Assembly (NCBI GenBank): GCA_027623205.1
Contig: JAQBYC010000013.1
Span: 1 to 58,814 of the forward strand
Length of the DNA stretch: 58,814 nucleotides
Direction: 5' to 3'
Origin: Pseudomonadota bacterium
Lineage (GTDB): Bacteria; Pseudomonadota; Alphaproteobacteria; GCA-2731375
Below the pieces are notes generated by a model. The model did not search any database, had not been told where the DNA came from, and was given only the letters and a program-made list of their open reading frames with translations. The first letter of the stretch is position 1. Every line of letters starts with the position of its first letter. The translations under genes were made by a program, and so were the position numbers. Positions 17,165-25,506 of the stretch are shown here, piece by piece.

Positions 17165-18585
17165 TTGTCCTCCGCAACGGCCGTTAGATTACGCACGTCG
17201 GTTATTTCGCCGGCGATCGCCGCCGCCGCCGCCATTGCCGGGCCGGCCAGATGGGTCCGGGCCTTTGGCCCCTGGCGGCCCACGAAGTTGCGGTTGGAGG
17301 TGGAGACACAACGCTCCCCCGGCGCCACTGTTTCACCATTTGTCGCCACGCACTGGGCACAGCCCGGTTCGCGCCATTCGAAGCCGGCGTCCAGGAAAAT
17401 CTTGTCCAGGCCTTCGGCCTCCGCCGCCACCTTGACCTGGGCAGATCCGGGCACGATCCAGGCGGTGACGTGGCTGGCCACGGTGCGCCCCTGAGCCACG
17501 GCCGCAGCGCGGCGCAGGTCGGGCAGGCGGCCGTTGGTGCAGGAACCGATGAAAACCCGATCCACCTTGGTGCCGGCAATGGGTTGTCCGCCGCTCAGGC
17601 CCATATATTCCAGGGCCAGTTCGGTGTTATTCCGTTGTTCAGCCTCGACGAAACTATCGGGTGCTGGAATGGTGCCGGTTATCGCCAGAGTTTGACCGGG
17701 CGAGGTGCCCCAGGTGATCTGGGGCGCGATGTCTGCCGCGTCGATGCGAACCTCACGGTCAAATACCGCACCTTCATCGGAGCGCAGTCCGCGCCACTGG
17801 GCCAGCGCCTGGTCCCAGGCCCCGCCTTTGGGAGCCAATGGTCGATCCTTCAAATAAGCGAAGGTGGTTTCGTCGGGTGCGATCATGCCCATGCGGGCGC
17901 CGAATTCGATGGACAGGTTGCAGATGGTCATGCGCCCTTCGAGGTCCAGGGCTGCGATGGTCGTGCCGGCGTATTCCACCGCATGGCCGGTACCGGCGGC
18001 AACTCCCAACGCGCCGATAATATGCAGGATCACGTCCTTGGCCTCGACCCCTTGGCCCAGTTCCCCATCTACGGTGATGCGCATGGTTTGGGGTCGGCGC
18101 TGGCGCACGGTCTGGGTTGCCAGGACATGCACCACTTCCGATGACCCGATGCCCCAGGCCAGGGCGCCAAGGGCACCGTGGGTGGAGGTATGGCTGTCGC
18201 CGCAAACCAGCAGGCTGCCGGGCAAAGTGAAGCCGGTCTCGGGGCCAACCACATGGACGATGCCCTGGTTGGGATGATCCAGGCCAAAAAACGGTATTCC
18301 CGCCGCTTCGGCCATTTTCCGCAGGCCGCCGCCCAGACGCTCGCCGAACGGACTGGAGGCCAGGGTCCGGCCTGGTTGGCTGGAGATGCTATGATCCGGC
18401 GTGGCGATGCAAAGCTCCGGGTTGCGGACCGCCAGCCCGCGCTCCTGCAAATCGGTGAGAGCCCGCGCGCCGCTCAAATCATGGATCAGGTGGCGGTCCA
18501 CATGCAGCAGGTCCAAGTCTTCCCCCAAGGACCGCACCACGTGGGCCTGCCACAGTTTATGGAACAGGGTCGTCGGCTGGCTCAT
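17161..18585 (-). CDS. leuC: LeuC-like large subunit of 3-isopropylmalate dehydratase family
   Basis: A 474-residue [4Fe-4S] hydro-lyase subunit of the aconitase superfamily. ATG 18585 gives MSQPTTLFHKLWQAH, matching the usual LeuC opening; an ATG ten codons upstream is less likely. Cluster cysteines lie in IGSCTNGR (about residue 347) and GCAQC (about 407 and 410), the same spacing as in the Escherichia coli enzyme. It is six bases downstream of an alpha/beta hydrolase and coupled to leuD. As with leuD, the company it keeps (acyl-CoA dehydrogenases, CoA ligase) raises the chance that it acts in degradation rather than leucine synthesis. Confidence 0.92.
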   Translation of the reverse strand: MSQPTTLFHKLWQAHVVRSLGEDLDLLHVDRHLIHDLSGARALTDLQERGLAVRNPELCIATPDHSISSQPGRTLASSPFGERLGGGLRKMAEAAGIPFFGLDHPNQGIVHVVGPETGFTLPGSLLVCGDSHTSTHGALGALAWGIGSSEVVHVLATQTVRQRRPQTMRITVDGELGQGVEAKDVILHIIGALGVAAGTGHAVEYAGTTIAALDLEGRMTICNLSIEFGARMGMIAPDETTFAYLKDRPLAPKGGAWDQALAQWRGLRSDEGAVFDREVRIDAADIAPQITWGTSPGQTLAITGTIPAPDSFVEAEQRNNTELALEYMGLSGGQPIAGTKVDRVFIGSCTNGRLPDLRRAAAVAQGRTVASHVTAWIVPGSAQVKVAAEAEGLDKIFLDAGFEWREPGCAQCVATNGETVAPGERCVSTSNRNFVGRQGPKARTHLAGPAMAAAAAIAGEITDVRNLTAVAEDK

Positions 18586-18590
18586 CGCAA

Positions 18591-19385
18591 TTATCCACCA
18601 TGCTGTTCGATCCACGCCGTCACGGCGTCGTTAAATATATCCGCCGCTTCGATATTCACCGCATGGCCCGCCTTGGCCTCGACCACCTTTAGGCCAGGAA
18701 TATTGGCCACGGCGTAGTCATAGTTCGATCGAAACCTTTTCTCGGCGGCGCCGCAGACCAACAAGGTCGGCACGCTGGTGTTTGACACCTCGTCCCGCAC
18801 GGAAAGATATGGCGAGGAATGCCGGAACGATTGCGCCAAGCCCCTAGGTTGCAGCAGTTCGGCATCTTTGACCAGAGCCTGGCGCGCCTCTTCGGGCAGG
18901 CGCCGGGCCTTGCCGGGATAGATGGGCAGCTCCCGAATGCCGTCGTGGCCGCCCTGTTCCATGGCCCGGGCCCGTGCTTCCGATGTTTCACGATACATGG
19001 CGATGGCGTCGCCGCCTGCCAGCGCGGAGGACGAGTTGGTGAAAACCTGCGCCACGATGCGTTCGGGGTGGCGCAGGGCGTAGCGCAGGGTCAGACTGGC
19101 ACCAAAGGACTGGCCGCAAACGAACCAGCGTTCTATCCCCAGTTTCTGACGGATCGCCTCGAAGGCGCGCACATAGGCTTCGGGGTGGTAATGTTCCGGC
19201 CCCTCGGGCGCGGCTGAGCGGCCATGGGCCAGCAATTCCACCAGTACCGGACGGGCGACTTTCTGCAAGGCCGGTACATTCAAGGACCATTGCGCGCGCG
19301 AGGACAGCATGCCGTGCAGCATCAGAATATAGGGGCCATTGCCCTCGTGAACTTCGTAATGCAAATGGATCTCTGGATCGCTCAT
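18591..19385 (-). CDS. Alpha/beta hydrolase
   Basis: A 264-residue alpha/beta-hydrolase-fold enzyme: oxyanion segment LMLHGMLSS near 21-29, nucleophile elbow GQSFGAS with Ser93, and the catalytic His in KAGHAVNIE. The ATG overlaps the stop of the acyl-CoA synthetase gene by four bases (ATGA), so the two are coupled. In the absence of a thiolase in this operon it is a candidate for cleaving a beta-keto compound or a thioester, but esters or lactones are equally possible from sequence alone. Confidence 0.9.
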   Translation of the reverse strand: MSDPEIHLHYEVHEGNGPYILMLHGMLSSRAQWSLNVPALQKVARPVLVELLAHGRSAAPEGPEHYHPEAYVRAFEAIRQKLGIERWFVCGQSFGASLTLRYALRHPERIVAQVFTNSSSALAGGDAIAMYRETSEARARAMEQGGHDGIRELPIYPGKARRLPEEARQALVKDAELLQPRGLAQSFRHSSPYLSVRDEVSNTSVPTLLVCGAAEKRFRSNYDYAVANIPGLKVVEAKAGHAVNIEAADIFNDAVTAWIEQHGG

Positions 19386-21511
19386 GAACGTTTCACCACC
19401 AGTGCGTCGACCACGCTGATCCCCTGGCCGTTAGGGTGGACCAGCACAGGGTTGAGATCCAATTCGCCAATCACCGCCCCATGATCCGCCGCCAGCTGGG
19501 ATAGTTTCACGACCAGATCCAGCAGAGCGTCAATGTCCGCCGGCCCCTCGCCACGCGCCCCATCCAACAGGGCCCGGCCGCGCAGGCGGTCCAGCAAAGC
19601 GGCGGCGGCGTCGCGGTTGAGCGGGACGGTTGTCAGGGCCACATCCGGGTCGACCTCCACAAATATGCCGCCGAAACCCAACATCAGCATGGGTCCGAAC
19701 GTCGCATCGTGATTTATCCCAACAATCATTTCGTGGCCCTTGGGCGCCATGGCCTGCACCAGGACGCCGCGGGTTTCTTGCGTGGCCGCCGCCATGACCC
19801 GATCATAGGCCGATCGCACCGCCTCGTCCGTCGGCAAGTTCAAGGCCAGGCCGCCGGCTTCGGTCTTATGCAGAATATCGGGAGATTGAATTTTCAGAGC
19901 AACCGGGCCCGCAACTGCCGCCGCCAGTGCGACGGCTTCGTCGGCGCTGGTGGCGAGGGCTTCGTCTCCCGTGGGAATACCATATGCCGCCAGTAGTGGT
20001 TTGACCTCGAATTCACACAACACCGGTCCGGATGCGGCTAAAAGCGCCGCAACCTTGTCGCGGACGCCCGCGTCGTTGCTTTCGATCCTGGGCGCCGCCA
20101 GGAAGCGCGTTCGTAGCTGGTTGTAGTTTGCCAATTCGGCCATGGCGCGGGCGCAATTGGCCATGTTGCCATACAGGGGAAAACCCGCCTGACTCAATAT
20201 CGCCGTCGAGTCCCGATGTGGCTGGGTGTAGGAGCAAAACAGGATGGGCTTGTCCACTTCCTGCGCCAGTTTTACCAGATCTTCCTGCTCGCGCTGCAGG
20301 ATGGCCGGGTTGCGGCAGGAAGCGACCGTAATAATTCCGTCCAACACATCCGAAGCCGCCGCCAGGCGCGCCAGACCGCCATAACCGGTGACGCGGACCG
20401 CCTGGGCGGTGGCATCGATCGGGTTTTGCGATGTGCCGTATGCAGGCAAATAAGCATCAATGGTGGCGCGGGTCTTTGCATCCAATTCGGGAATTTCCAG
20501 TCCTGCCGCGACGCATAGATCGGCCATCCAGCCACCGCCCCCGCCGGAGGCGGTGCAAATGCCAACCCGTTTCCCTTTGGGCAAATTCCGCCCGTGATAG
20601 GAAAAGGCGGCGGCGATATCGACGATCTCTTCCGTATTGCTGCCTTCGATAATGCCATAGCGCTGAAAGATCCCTTGATAGGCCCGATAGGAACCAGCCA
20701 GTGAGGCGGTATGCGAAGCCGCCGCTCGGGCGCCCGCGTCAGAGGTGCCGATCTTGGTCAGAATGATGGGCTTGCCGGCCTTCAGGGCTTTCTCGGCTAC
20801 CTGGACCAGACGTTCACCCTGCTTCACATCCTCCATGAACAGGATAAAGGCATCGGTCCTGCCTTCGTCCAATAGATAATCAACCACGTCCGGAATGCCC
20901 AGACAGGCTTCGTTGCCGGTCGTAAGGATATAATTGAAGGGAAGTTCTTTGGGCCGCCCATGGTCGTAGAAGGCAAAGCCCATGCCGCCGCTTTGCGCCA
21001 CCACGGCAATGTGGCCGTCCTGGCGCCAGGGTGGCAGCAAGGGAAGTTCGGTTTTGTCCACAGCCGGGCTAAATGTGGGGCATAGGGCGTTCAGGGTATT
21101 GGCGAAGCCTTCGGAATTGGGGCCGAACACGGCCATATCAAAGCGTTTCGCGATGGCGCGGATTTCATCCTCCAGCGCCGCGCCGCCGTCGCCGGACTCT
21201 TCCGCAAAGCCCGAAGTCAGAATTTGCGCCGCCCGCACGCCCGCTTCGCCGCAGGCCGCCAAGGTCGCTGGGACGAATTTCGCCGGAATGATAAGGATCG
21301 CCAGATCGACCTTTTCGGGTACCTTGTCGATGGAACTATAGCAACGCCGGCCGTGGATTTCGTCATGGCTGCGGCTGATAGGATAGACGGTGCCTTGGTA
21401 GGCATGGCTGCTCATGACTTCCATGATACGGCCGCGCAGGATATGGGGCTCGGGCGAGGCGCCGATGACGGCGACAACATTCGGCCACAACAGGGCGGAC
21501 AGATCAGGCAT
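19382..21511 (-). CDS. ADP-forming acyl-CoA synthetase (acetate--CoA ligase family)
   Basis: A 709-residue single-chain NDP-forming acyl-CoA synthetase with CoA-binding Rossmann domain (VVAVIGASPEPH near 12-23), succinyl-CoA-synthetase-like ligase domain, and a C-terminal ATP-grasp domain (from about residue 490, with GPVALKIQSPDILHKTEAGG). His267 in ASHTASLAGS is the expected phosphohistidine. It would join CoA to the operon's carboxylic acid with ATP cleaved to ADP and phosphate. It lies 27 bases downstream of an acyl-CoA dehydrogenase and overlaps the following hydrolase gene. Confidence 0.92.
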   Translation of the reverse strand: MPDLSALLWPNVVAVIGASPEPHILRGRIMEVMSSHAYQGTVYPISRSHDEIHGRRCYSSIDKVPEKVDLAILIIPAKFVPATLAACGEAGVRAAQILTSGFAEESGDGGAALEDEIRAIAKRFDMAVFGPNSEGFANTLNALCPTFSPAVDKTELPLLPPWRQDGHIAVVAQSGGMGFAFYDHGRPKELPFNYILTTGNEACLGIPDVVDYLLDEGRTDAFILFMEDVKQGERLVQVAEKALKAGKPIILTKIGTSDAGARAAASHTASLAGSYRAYQGIFQRYGIIEGSNTEEIVDIAAAFSYHGRNLPKGKRVGICTASGGGGGWMADLCVAAGLEIPELDAKTRATIDAYLPAYGTSQNPIDATAQAVRVTGYGGLARLAAASDVLDGIITVASCRNPAILQREQEDLVKLAQEVDKPILFCSYTQPHRDSTAILSQAGFPLYGNMANCARAMAELANYNQLRTRFLAAPRIESNDAGVRDKVAALLAASGPVLCEFEVKPLLAAYGIPTGDEALATSADEAVALAAAVAGPVALKIQSPDILHKTEAGGLALNLPTDEAVRSAYDRVMAAATQETRGVLVQAMAPKGHEMIVGINHDATFGPMLMLGFGGIFVEVDPDVALTTVPLNRDAAAALLDRLRGRALLDGARGEGPADIDALLDLVVKLSQLAADHGAVIGELDLNPVLVHPNGQGISVVDALVVKRS

Positions 21512-21538
21512 ATCTAAATGGTCCTTGGCAATCCGGTC

Positions 21539-22690
21539 CTAGCGTAATCCCAGGCCGCGGGCGACGATGCCGCGCAAAACTTCGGTGGTGCCGCCTTGAA
21601 TAGTCAGCTTTGGCGCGATGGTAATGTTGTGGGCCAGGATTTCCTCGAACCGCATCCGGTTGCCGGGGTCGCGATCCACGAAGGCAGACAAATCGCGGGC
21701 AACGGATGGCAAGGCCTGTTCCCAGACCGTGCCCAGATCCTTGACGACCGAGGCTTCCAATACCGGTTCCTTGCCAGCGTGCAGCATGCCGGCGACGGAA
21801 ATCGACATCCGCCGCAGGGTATGCAACTGGGCCACCAGACGGCCCAGGCCCTCGGCCTCGCGCACATCGGGGTTTTCGCCGATGAAATCCACCAGTTCGA
21901 ACAGGACCTGGCTGGTTTCCAGGAACCGTTCGGAACCGCTGCGTTCATAGGCCAGTTCCGAGGTTGCCTGCTTCCACGCCATGTCCGCCTCACCCAGCAA
22001 ATTGTCATGGGGCAACAGCACGTCGTCAAAAATGACTTCATTGAACTCGTGATTGCCGGTCGGGTGGAGCACCGGCCGGGTGGAGATGCCCGGTGTCTTC
22101 AAGTCGACCAGAAATTGCGACAGGCCGTGGCGGCGATTTTCCTGCGTTGGCGCAGAGGTGCGGAACAGACCAATCATGTAATCGGATTCATGCGCCAACG
22201 AGGTCCACAGCTTGCGGCCATTGATCAACCAGCCGTCATCGGTACGCTCCGCCTTGGTCTTGGCGGCGAACAGGTCGGAGCCTGAATCCGGCTCGCTCAT
22301 GCCGATGCAAAATGATACCTCACCACGGGTAATACGCGGCAGAATATCCTGCTTGATCTCTTCCGATGCATACTTCAAAAGCACGGGGCCGCTTTGCCGG
22401 TCGGCGGTAAAATGTTTCCGGGTCGGGGCGCGGGCAAAAAGGAATTCCTCGTTGATGACATAGCGTTCCAGGAAACTGCGTTCCTGGCCGCCATATTTCT
22501 TGGGCCAGGTGATGCCAATCCAACCTTTGGCGCCGACCTTGCGGCTAAAATCATCGTTGCCCTTCCGGCCGGCCTGGGGATCGAAAGTTCCGGCGGCCAT
22601 TTCCTCTTTTAAAAATGCACGCACCTCCACCCGTAGGGCCTCGGCCTCTGGCGGCAGGCGGATGGGATCGAATTCTATGGCGACAGACAT
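21539..22690 (-). CDS. Acyl-CoA dehydrogenase (probable FAD-binding subunit of a heteromer)
   Basis: A 383-residue acyl-CoA dehydrogenase. GITWPKKYGGQERSF (near 60), FCIGMSEPDSGSDLF (near 131) and WLINGRKLWTS (near 158) are the FAD and substrate-contact blocks, and the C-terminus reads IQGGTTEVLRGIVARGLGL. The YEGT-type glutamate of many homologues is replaced by Gly; a base elsewhere (the AYERSGSERF helix) may serve, as in the long-chain/isovaleryl branch. It is adjacent to a second, more divergent dehydrogenase gene, the arrangement of two-subunit enzymes known from steroid side-chain degradation. GAGGATC precedes the ATG. Confidence 0.92.
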   Translation of the reverse strand: MSVAIEFDPIRLPPEAEALRVEVRAFLKEEMAAGTFDPQAGRKGNDDFSRKVGAKGWIGITWPKKYGGQERSFLERYVINEEFLFARAPTRKHFTADRQSGPVLLKYASEEIKQDILPRITRGEVSFCIGMSEPDSGSDLFAAKTKAERTDDGWLINGRKLWTSLAHESDYMIGLFRTSAPTQENRRHGLSQFLVDLKTPGISTRPVLHPTGNHEFNEVIFDDVLLPHDNLLGEADMAWKQATSELAYERSGSERFLETSQVLFELVDFIGENPDVREAEGLGRLVAQLHTLRRMSISVAGMLHAGKEPVLEASVVKDLGTVWEQALPSVARDLSAFVDRDPGNRMRFEEILAHNITIAPKLTIQGGTTEVLRGIVARGLGLR

Positions 22691-22723
22691 GCGGTTCTTG
22701 ATCCTCGTTCGAATTAACTACAT

Positions 22724-23791
22724 TCAGGCGGCGGTCAGGCTGTGCCACAGGCCTTCGCCGCCCTTGGCGGCAACCCGGCGGCCCAGCTCGACGGCCCAAA
22801 CGGCTTCACTGTCGAAATCATCCCGCCACGCCCATAGCCGTTGCACAAAGCGGTGCAGAATATGTTCCTGGGTGAAGCCGATCGCGCCAAAGGCCTGATG
22901 ACCGATGGCGCCGCCCTGGCCGGCCGCTTCGCCAACCCTGATCTTGGCCGAGGCAACATCCAGGAAGACGCCATTTCCGTCCCAGCCATCCATATGCTCG
23001 ATGGTATAGGCGGTGGAGTTGGCGATGGCGATGGCCGCCGCCGCCTCTTCACCCAGACGAGCCAGATTATGTTGCACCGCCTGAAACTTGCCGATGGGCT
23101 TGCCGAATGCCACCCGTTCCTCGGCATATCGCACGGCTATTTCCAGGACCGTCTGCAAGGCGCCGGCCATCTGCATGGATCGCGCCGCCGCGCCCATCAG
23201 CAACAGCGTCCCGACGTCAATGCCGTCGGGCAGGGCAGCCCATTGGACAGGCGTGACACCGCTGAAATCGACGACGTTCTGTACTTCGCCGGCAATATTG
23301 CGGCCGTCCCGGCAGTGGCAGTCGACTACCTCGACCAGAGCCACGACCGCGCCGCCGCCGCCTTGCGCCAGGACAGCCAGGTGTCCGACCTCGGCGGCAA
23401 AGGACACCGCCCGGGCGGTGCCCGACAGTTTGCCGTCCGCGCCCAGCGTCAGCGTATCGCCGCGCCGCGTCGGCGCCACGGACATGGCCCCGCCCGGCAG
23501 GACAATATCAGCCATGCCCAACAGCCAGCCCGCCAACAGGGTTTCGGCCAACGGCAACGGCGCGGCAAATTCACCCGCCACCCGCAGGACGGCAAAGCCG
23601 GCGCCGATACCAGCACCCGCGCCGCCCAATTCATCCGCCACCCAGGCGGTGGTCAGACCGGCTTCTTCCAAGGCGGACCACAACGGCGCCCGCCAGCTAT
23701 CGTCTACCGCGTTGTTGATGGTTTGTGGGTCGCCAAGGTCGCGAAATATCCGGCTCGCCGCATCGGAAACCAGGCTTTGCGCATCATCCAT
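22724..23791 (-). CDS. Acyl-CoA dehydrogenase-like protein (probable partner subunit)
   Basis: A 355-residue divergent acyl-CoA dehydrogenase, starting MDDAQSLVSDAA at ATG 23791, one base past the crotonase stop. The N-terminal domain is poorly conserved and lacks the usual MSEP.AGSD block. The C-terminal part keeps ERVAFGKPIGKFQAVQH, the FAD-contact motif, and GHQAFGAIGFTQEHILHRF. No catalytic glutamate is obvious. This is what is expected of the non-catalytic partner in alpha2-beta2 acyl-CoA dehydrogenases, with the gene at 21539-22690 as the active subunit. Confidence 0.88.
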   Translation of the reverse strand: MDDAQSLVSDAASRIFRDLGDPQTINNAVDDSWRAPLWSALEEAGLTTAWVADELGGAGAGIGAGFAVLRVAGEFAAPLPLAETLLAGWLLGMADIVLPGGAMSVAPTRRGDTLTLGADGKLSGTARAVSFAAEVGHLAVLAQGGGGAVVALVEVVDCHCRDGRNIAGEVQNVVDFSGVTPVQWAALPDGIDVGTLLLMGAAARSMQMAGALQTVLEIAVRYAEERVAFGKPIGKFQAVQHNLARLGEEAAAAIAIANSTAYTIEHMDGWDGNGVFLDVASAKIRVGEAAGQGGAIGHQAFGAIGFTQEHILHRFVQRLWAWRDDFDSEAVWAVELGRRVAAKGGEGLWHSLTAA

Positions 23792-23792
23792 T

Positions 23793-24587
23793 CTATCTGC
23801 CCTGGAAGTTTGGTAACCGGCGTTCGGACGTGGCGGCAATGCCTTCCTGGAAATCCTCGGTCTGGCGCAGCCGGTTTTGGATTTTCAGTTCATGGTCGGT
23901 GGCTGCCTTGACCCGGTCAGCCAGGCCGGCCCGCATGGTGGCGCGGGTTTCCAGTACACCCAGGGGAGAGGAGACGGCAATTTCCGCGGCGAGTTCCATG
24001 GCCGCGCCACGCACTTGATCCAGCGGCACCAGCATATCAGCCAGGCCCATGGCGACCGCCTCTTCGCCTTTGATGCGGCGCCCCGTGTACATCATCAGGG
24101 TTGCATACTGCTGGCCGATCAGGGCGGGAAGCGTATGTGTCAGGCCAAAGCCGGGATGAAAGCCCAACCGGGTGAAATTGGCGGCGAAACGGCCTTCCGG
24201 GCAGGTGACGCGGAAGTCGGGCACCAGGGCCAGACCCAGGCCGCCGCCAATGGCAGCGCCCTGAATGGCGCCAACAATGGGTTTTTTCGTGCCAAACAGG
24301 CGCACGGCTTCTTCATACAGATGGTTGGTCGGCTTGGGTTTGGCATCTTCGAGAATTTTCTGTCCCGACCCATCGCCAAAATTGGCCCCGGCGCAAAACG
24401 ATTTGCCTTGTGCGGCCAGCACGATGGAACGGCATTGCGTATTCCCATCCAGGTTTTCACAAGCATCGGCGAGTTGACCGATCAGCGCATGATCGAAAAA
24501 ATTATGGGGTGGCCGTTGGATTTCTATCAACGCCACATGTTCGTCAAGGGTCACTTCGATATCGTCGTAGTTGCCAATAGTTGTCAT
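23793..24587 (-). CDS. Enoyl-CoA hydratase/isomerase (crotonase) family protein
   Basis: A 264-residue crotonase-fold protein with both oxyanion-hole regions, SFCAGANF (near 63-70) and GAAIGGGLGLAL (near 110-121). Aligning the LGFHPGFG and MMYTGRRI segments with rat enoyl-CoA hydratase places Phe and Leu at the positions of catalytic Glu144 and Glu164, so ordinary syn-hydration is doubtful. The operon already has a MaoC-type hydratase. A thioester hydrolase, isomerase or C-C cleaving role is possible. It lies between the MaoC and acyl-CoA dehydrogenase genes, 26 and one base from them. Confidence 0.9.
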   Translation of the reverse strand: MTTIGNYDDIEVTLDEHVALIEIQRPPHNFFDHALIGQLADACENLDGNTQCRSIVLAAQGKSFCAGANFGDGSGQKILEDAKPKPTNHLYEEAVRLFGTKKPIVGAIQGAAIGGGLGLALVPDFRVTCPEGRFAANFTRLGFHPGFGLTHTLPALIGQQYATLMMYTGRRIKGEEAVAMGLADMLVPLDQVRGAAMELAAEIAVSSPLGVLETRATMRAGLADRVKAATDHELKIQNRLRQTEDFQEGIAATSERRLPNFQGR

Positions 24588-24613
24588 TTTGAATGTCCTC
24601 TAAAAAGCCAAAT

Positions 24614-25468
24614 CTAAGATGCTAAAGTGCACTTGCCGTTACGGATCACCATCAGGTCCCGTTCCTTCACGTGGCATTGGAACGAGACGATGTTGCCGTC
24701 GCGCCACATATCCGTGATGATGGTTTCGCCGGGATAGACAGGCGCGGAAAAACGCACGTCGAAGCCCCGGATCAGGGTGTGATCATAATCGCAAACGGCG
24801 GTGATAACAGCCCTGCACGCGGTGCCATAGGTGCATAGGCCGTGCAGAATGGGTACTGGGAAGCCGACGCGTTTAGCCAGGCGGGGATCGGCATGCAGGG
24901 GATTACGGTCGCCGTTCAAGCGGTACAGCAGGGCCTGATCGACGCGGGTTTCCAACGCGCAACTGATATCCGGTGCCCGACGCGGCGTGGCATGGGGCGC
25001 GGGGCCGGCGCCTTTCGGCCCGCCAAAGCCGCCGTCGCCGCGGGCAAATGTCGTGCTGCCAACCTTGAACAGGGGCTGGCCATCGGACTTCAGACGCACA
25101 TGGATCTCGCTACAGACAATGGCACCCTTGCCCTCGCCCTTGTCATAGGCTTCCACAACCCTGGCGTCGGCGATCAGCTCGCCTTCAGGGGGCAGGGGGC
25201 GAAATAGCTCCAGGCGCTGCTCGCCATGCAGAACCTGTGTGTAGTCCCAGCCGCAATCAGCCAGCAGATGACCCCGGGTCAAGACGGCCGCCATGGTGGC
25301 CACGGTCTTCAGCGGCTTGCGTTCAAACACATAGTCCAGTTCTTTTTCATCCAAGGCGTCCCGGCCAAAACCGACACCCAGGGCGTACAGCATGGTTTCC
25401 CTGTCGCCATAGGAGAATTCCCTGCCTTCGTCTTTTAGGGACATCAGATGATCGTAGTTCATGGCCAT
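24614..25468 (-). CDS. MaoC-type enoyl-CoA hydratase 2
   Basis: A 284-residue double-hotdog hydratase similar to the hydratase-2 part of peroxisomal multifunctional enzyme 2. The C-terminal domain has the hydratase-2 motif YRLNGDRNPLHADP with Asp187, Asn189 and His192, followed by GFPVPILHGLCTYG. The N-terminal hotdog (about 1-145) is degenerate, as usual. It would hydrate a trans-2-enoyl-CoA to the (R)-3-hydroxyacyl-CoA. Its upstream neighbour is an SDR of the type fused to this domain in eukaryotes, so the pair probably works in sequence. Confidence 0.93.
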   Translation of the reverse strand: MAMNYDHLMSLKDEGREFSYGDRETMLYALGVGFGRDALDEKELDYVFERKPLKTVATMAAVLTRGHLLADCGWDYTQVLHGEQRLELFRPLPPEGELIADARVVEAYDKGEGKGAIVCSEIHVRLKSDGQPLFKVGSTTFARGDGGFGGPKGAGPAPHATPRRAPDISCALETRVDQALLYRLNGDRNPLHADPRLAKRVGFPVPILHGLCTYGTACRAVITAVCDYDHTLIRGFDVRFSAPVYPGETIITDMWRDGNIVSFQCHVKERDLMVIRNGKCTLAS

Positions 25469-25506
25469 GGCCGAAGGCTCCTAAACAATTTCAACAAATG
25501 CGCGGC

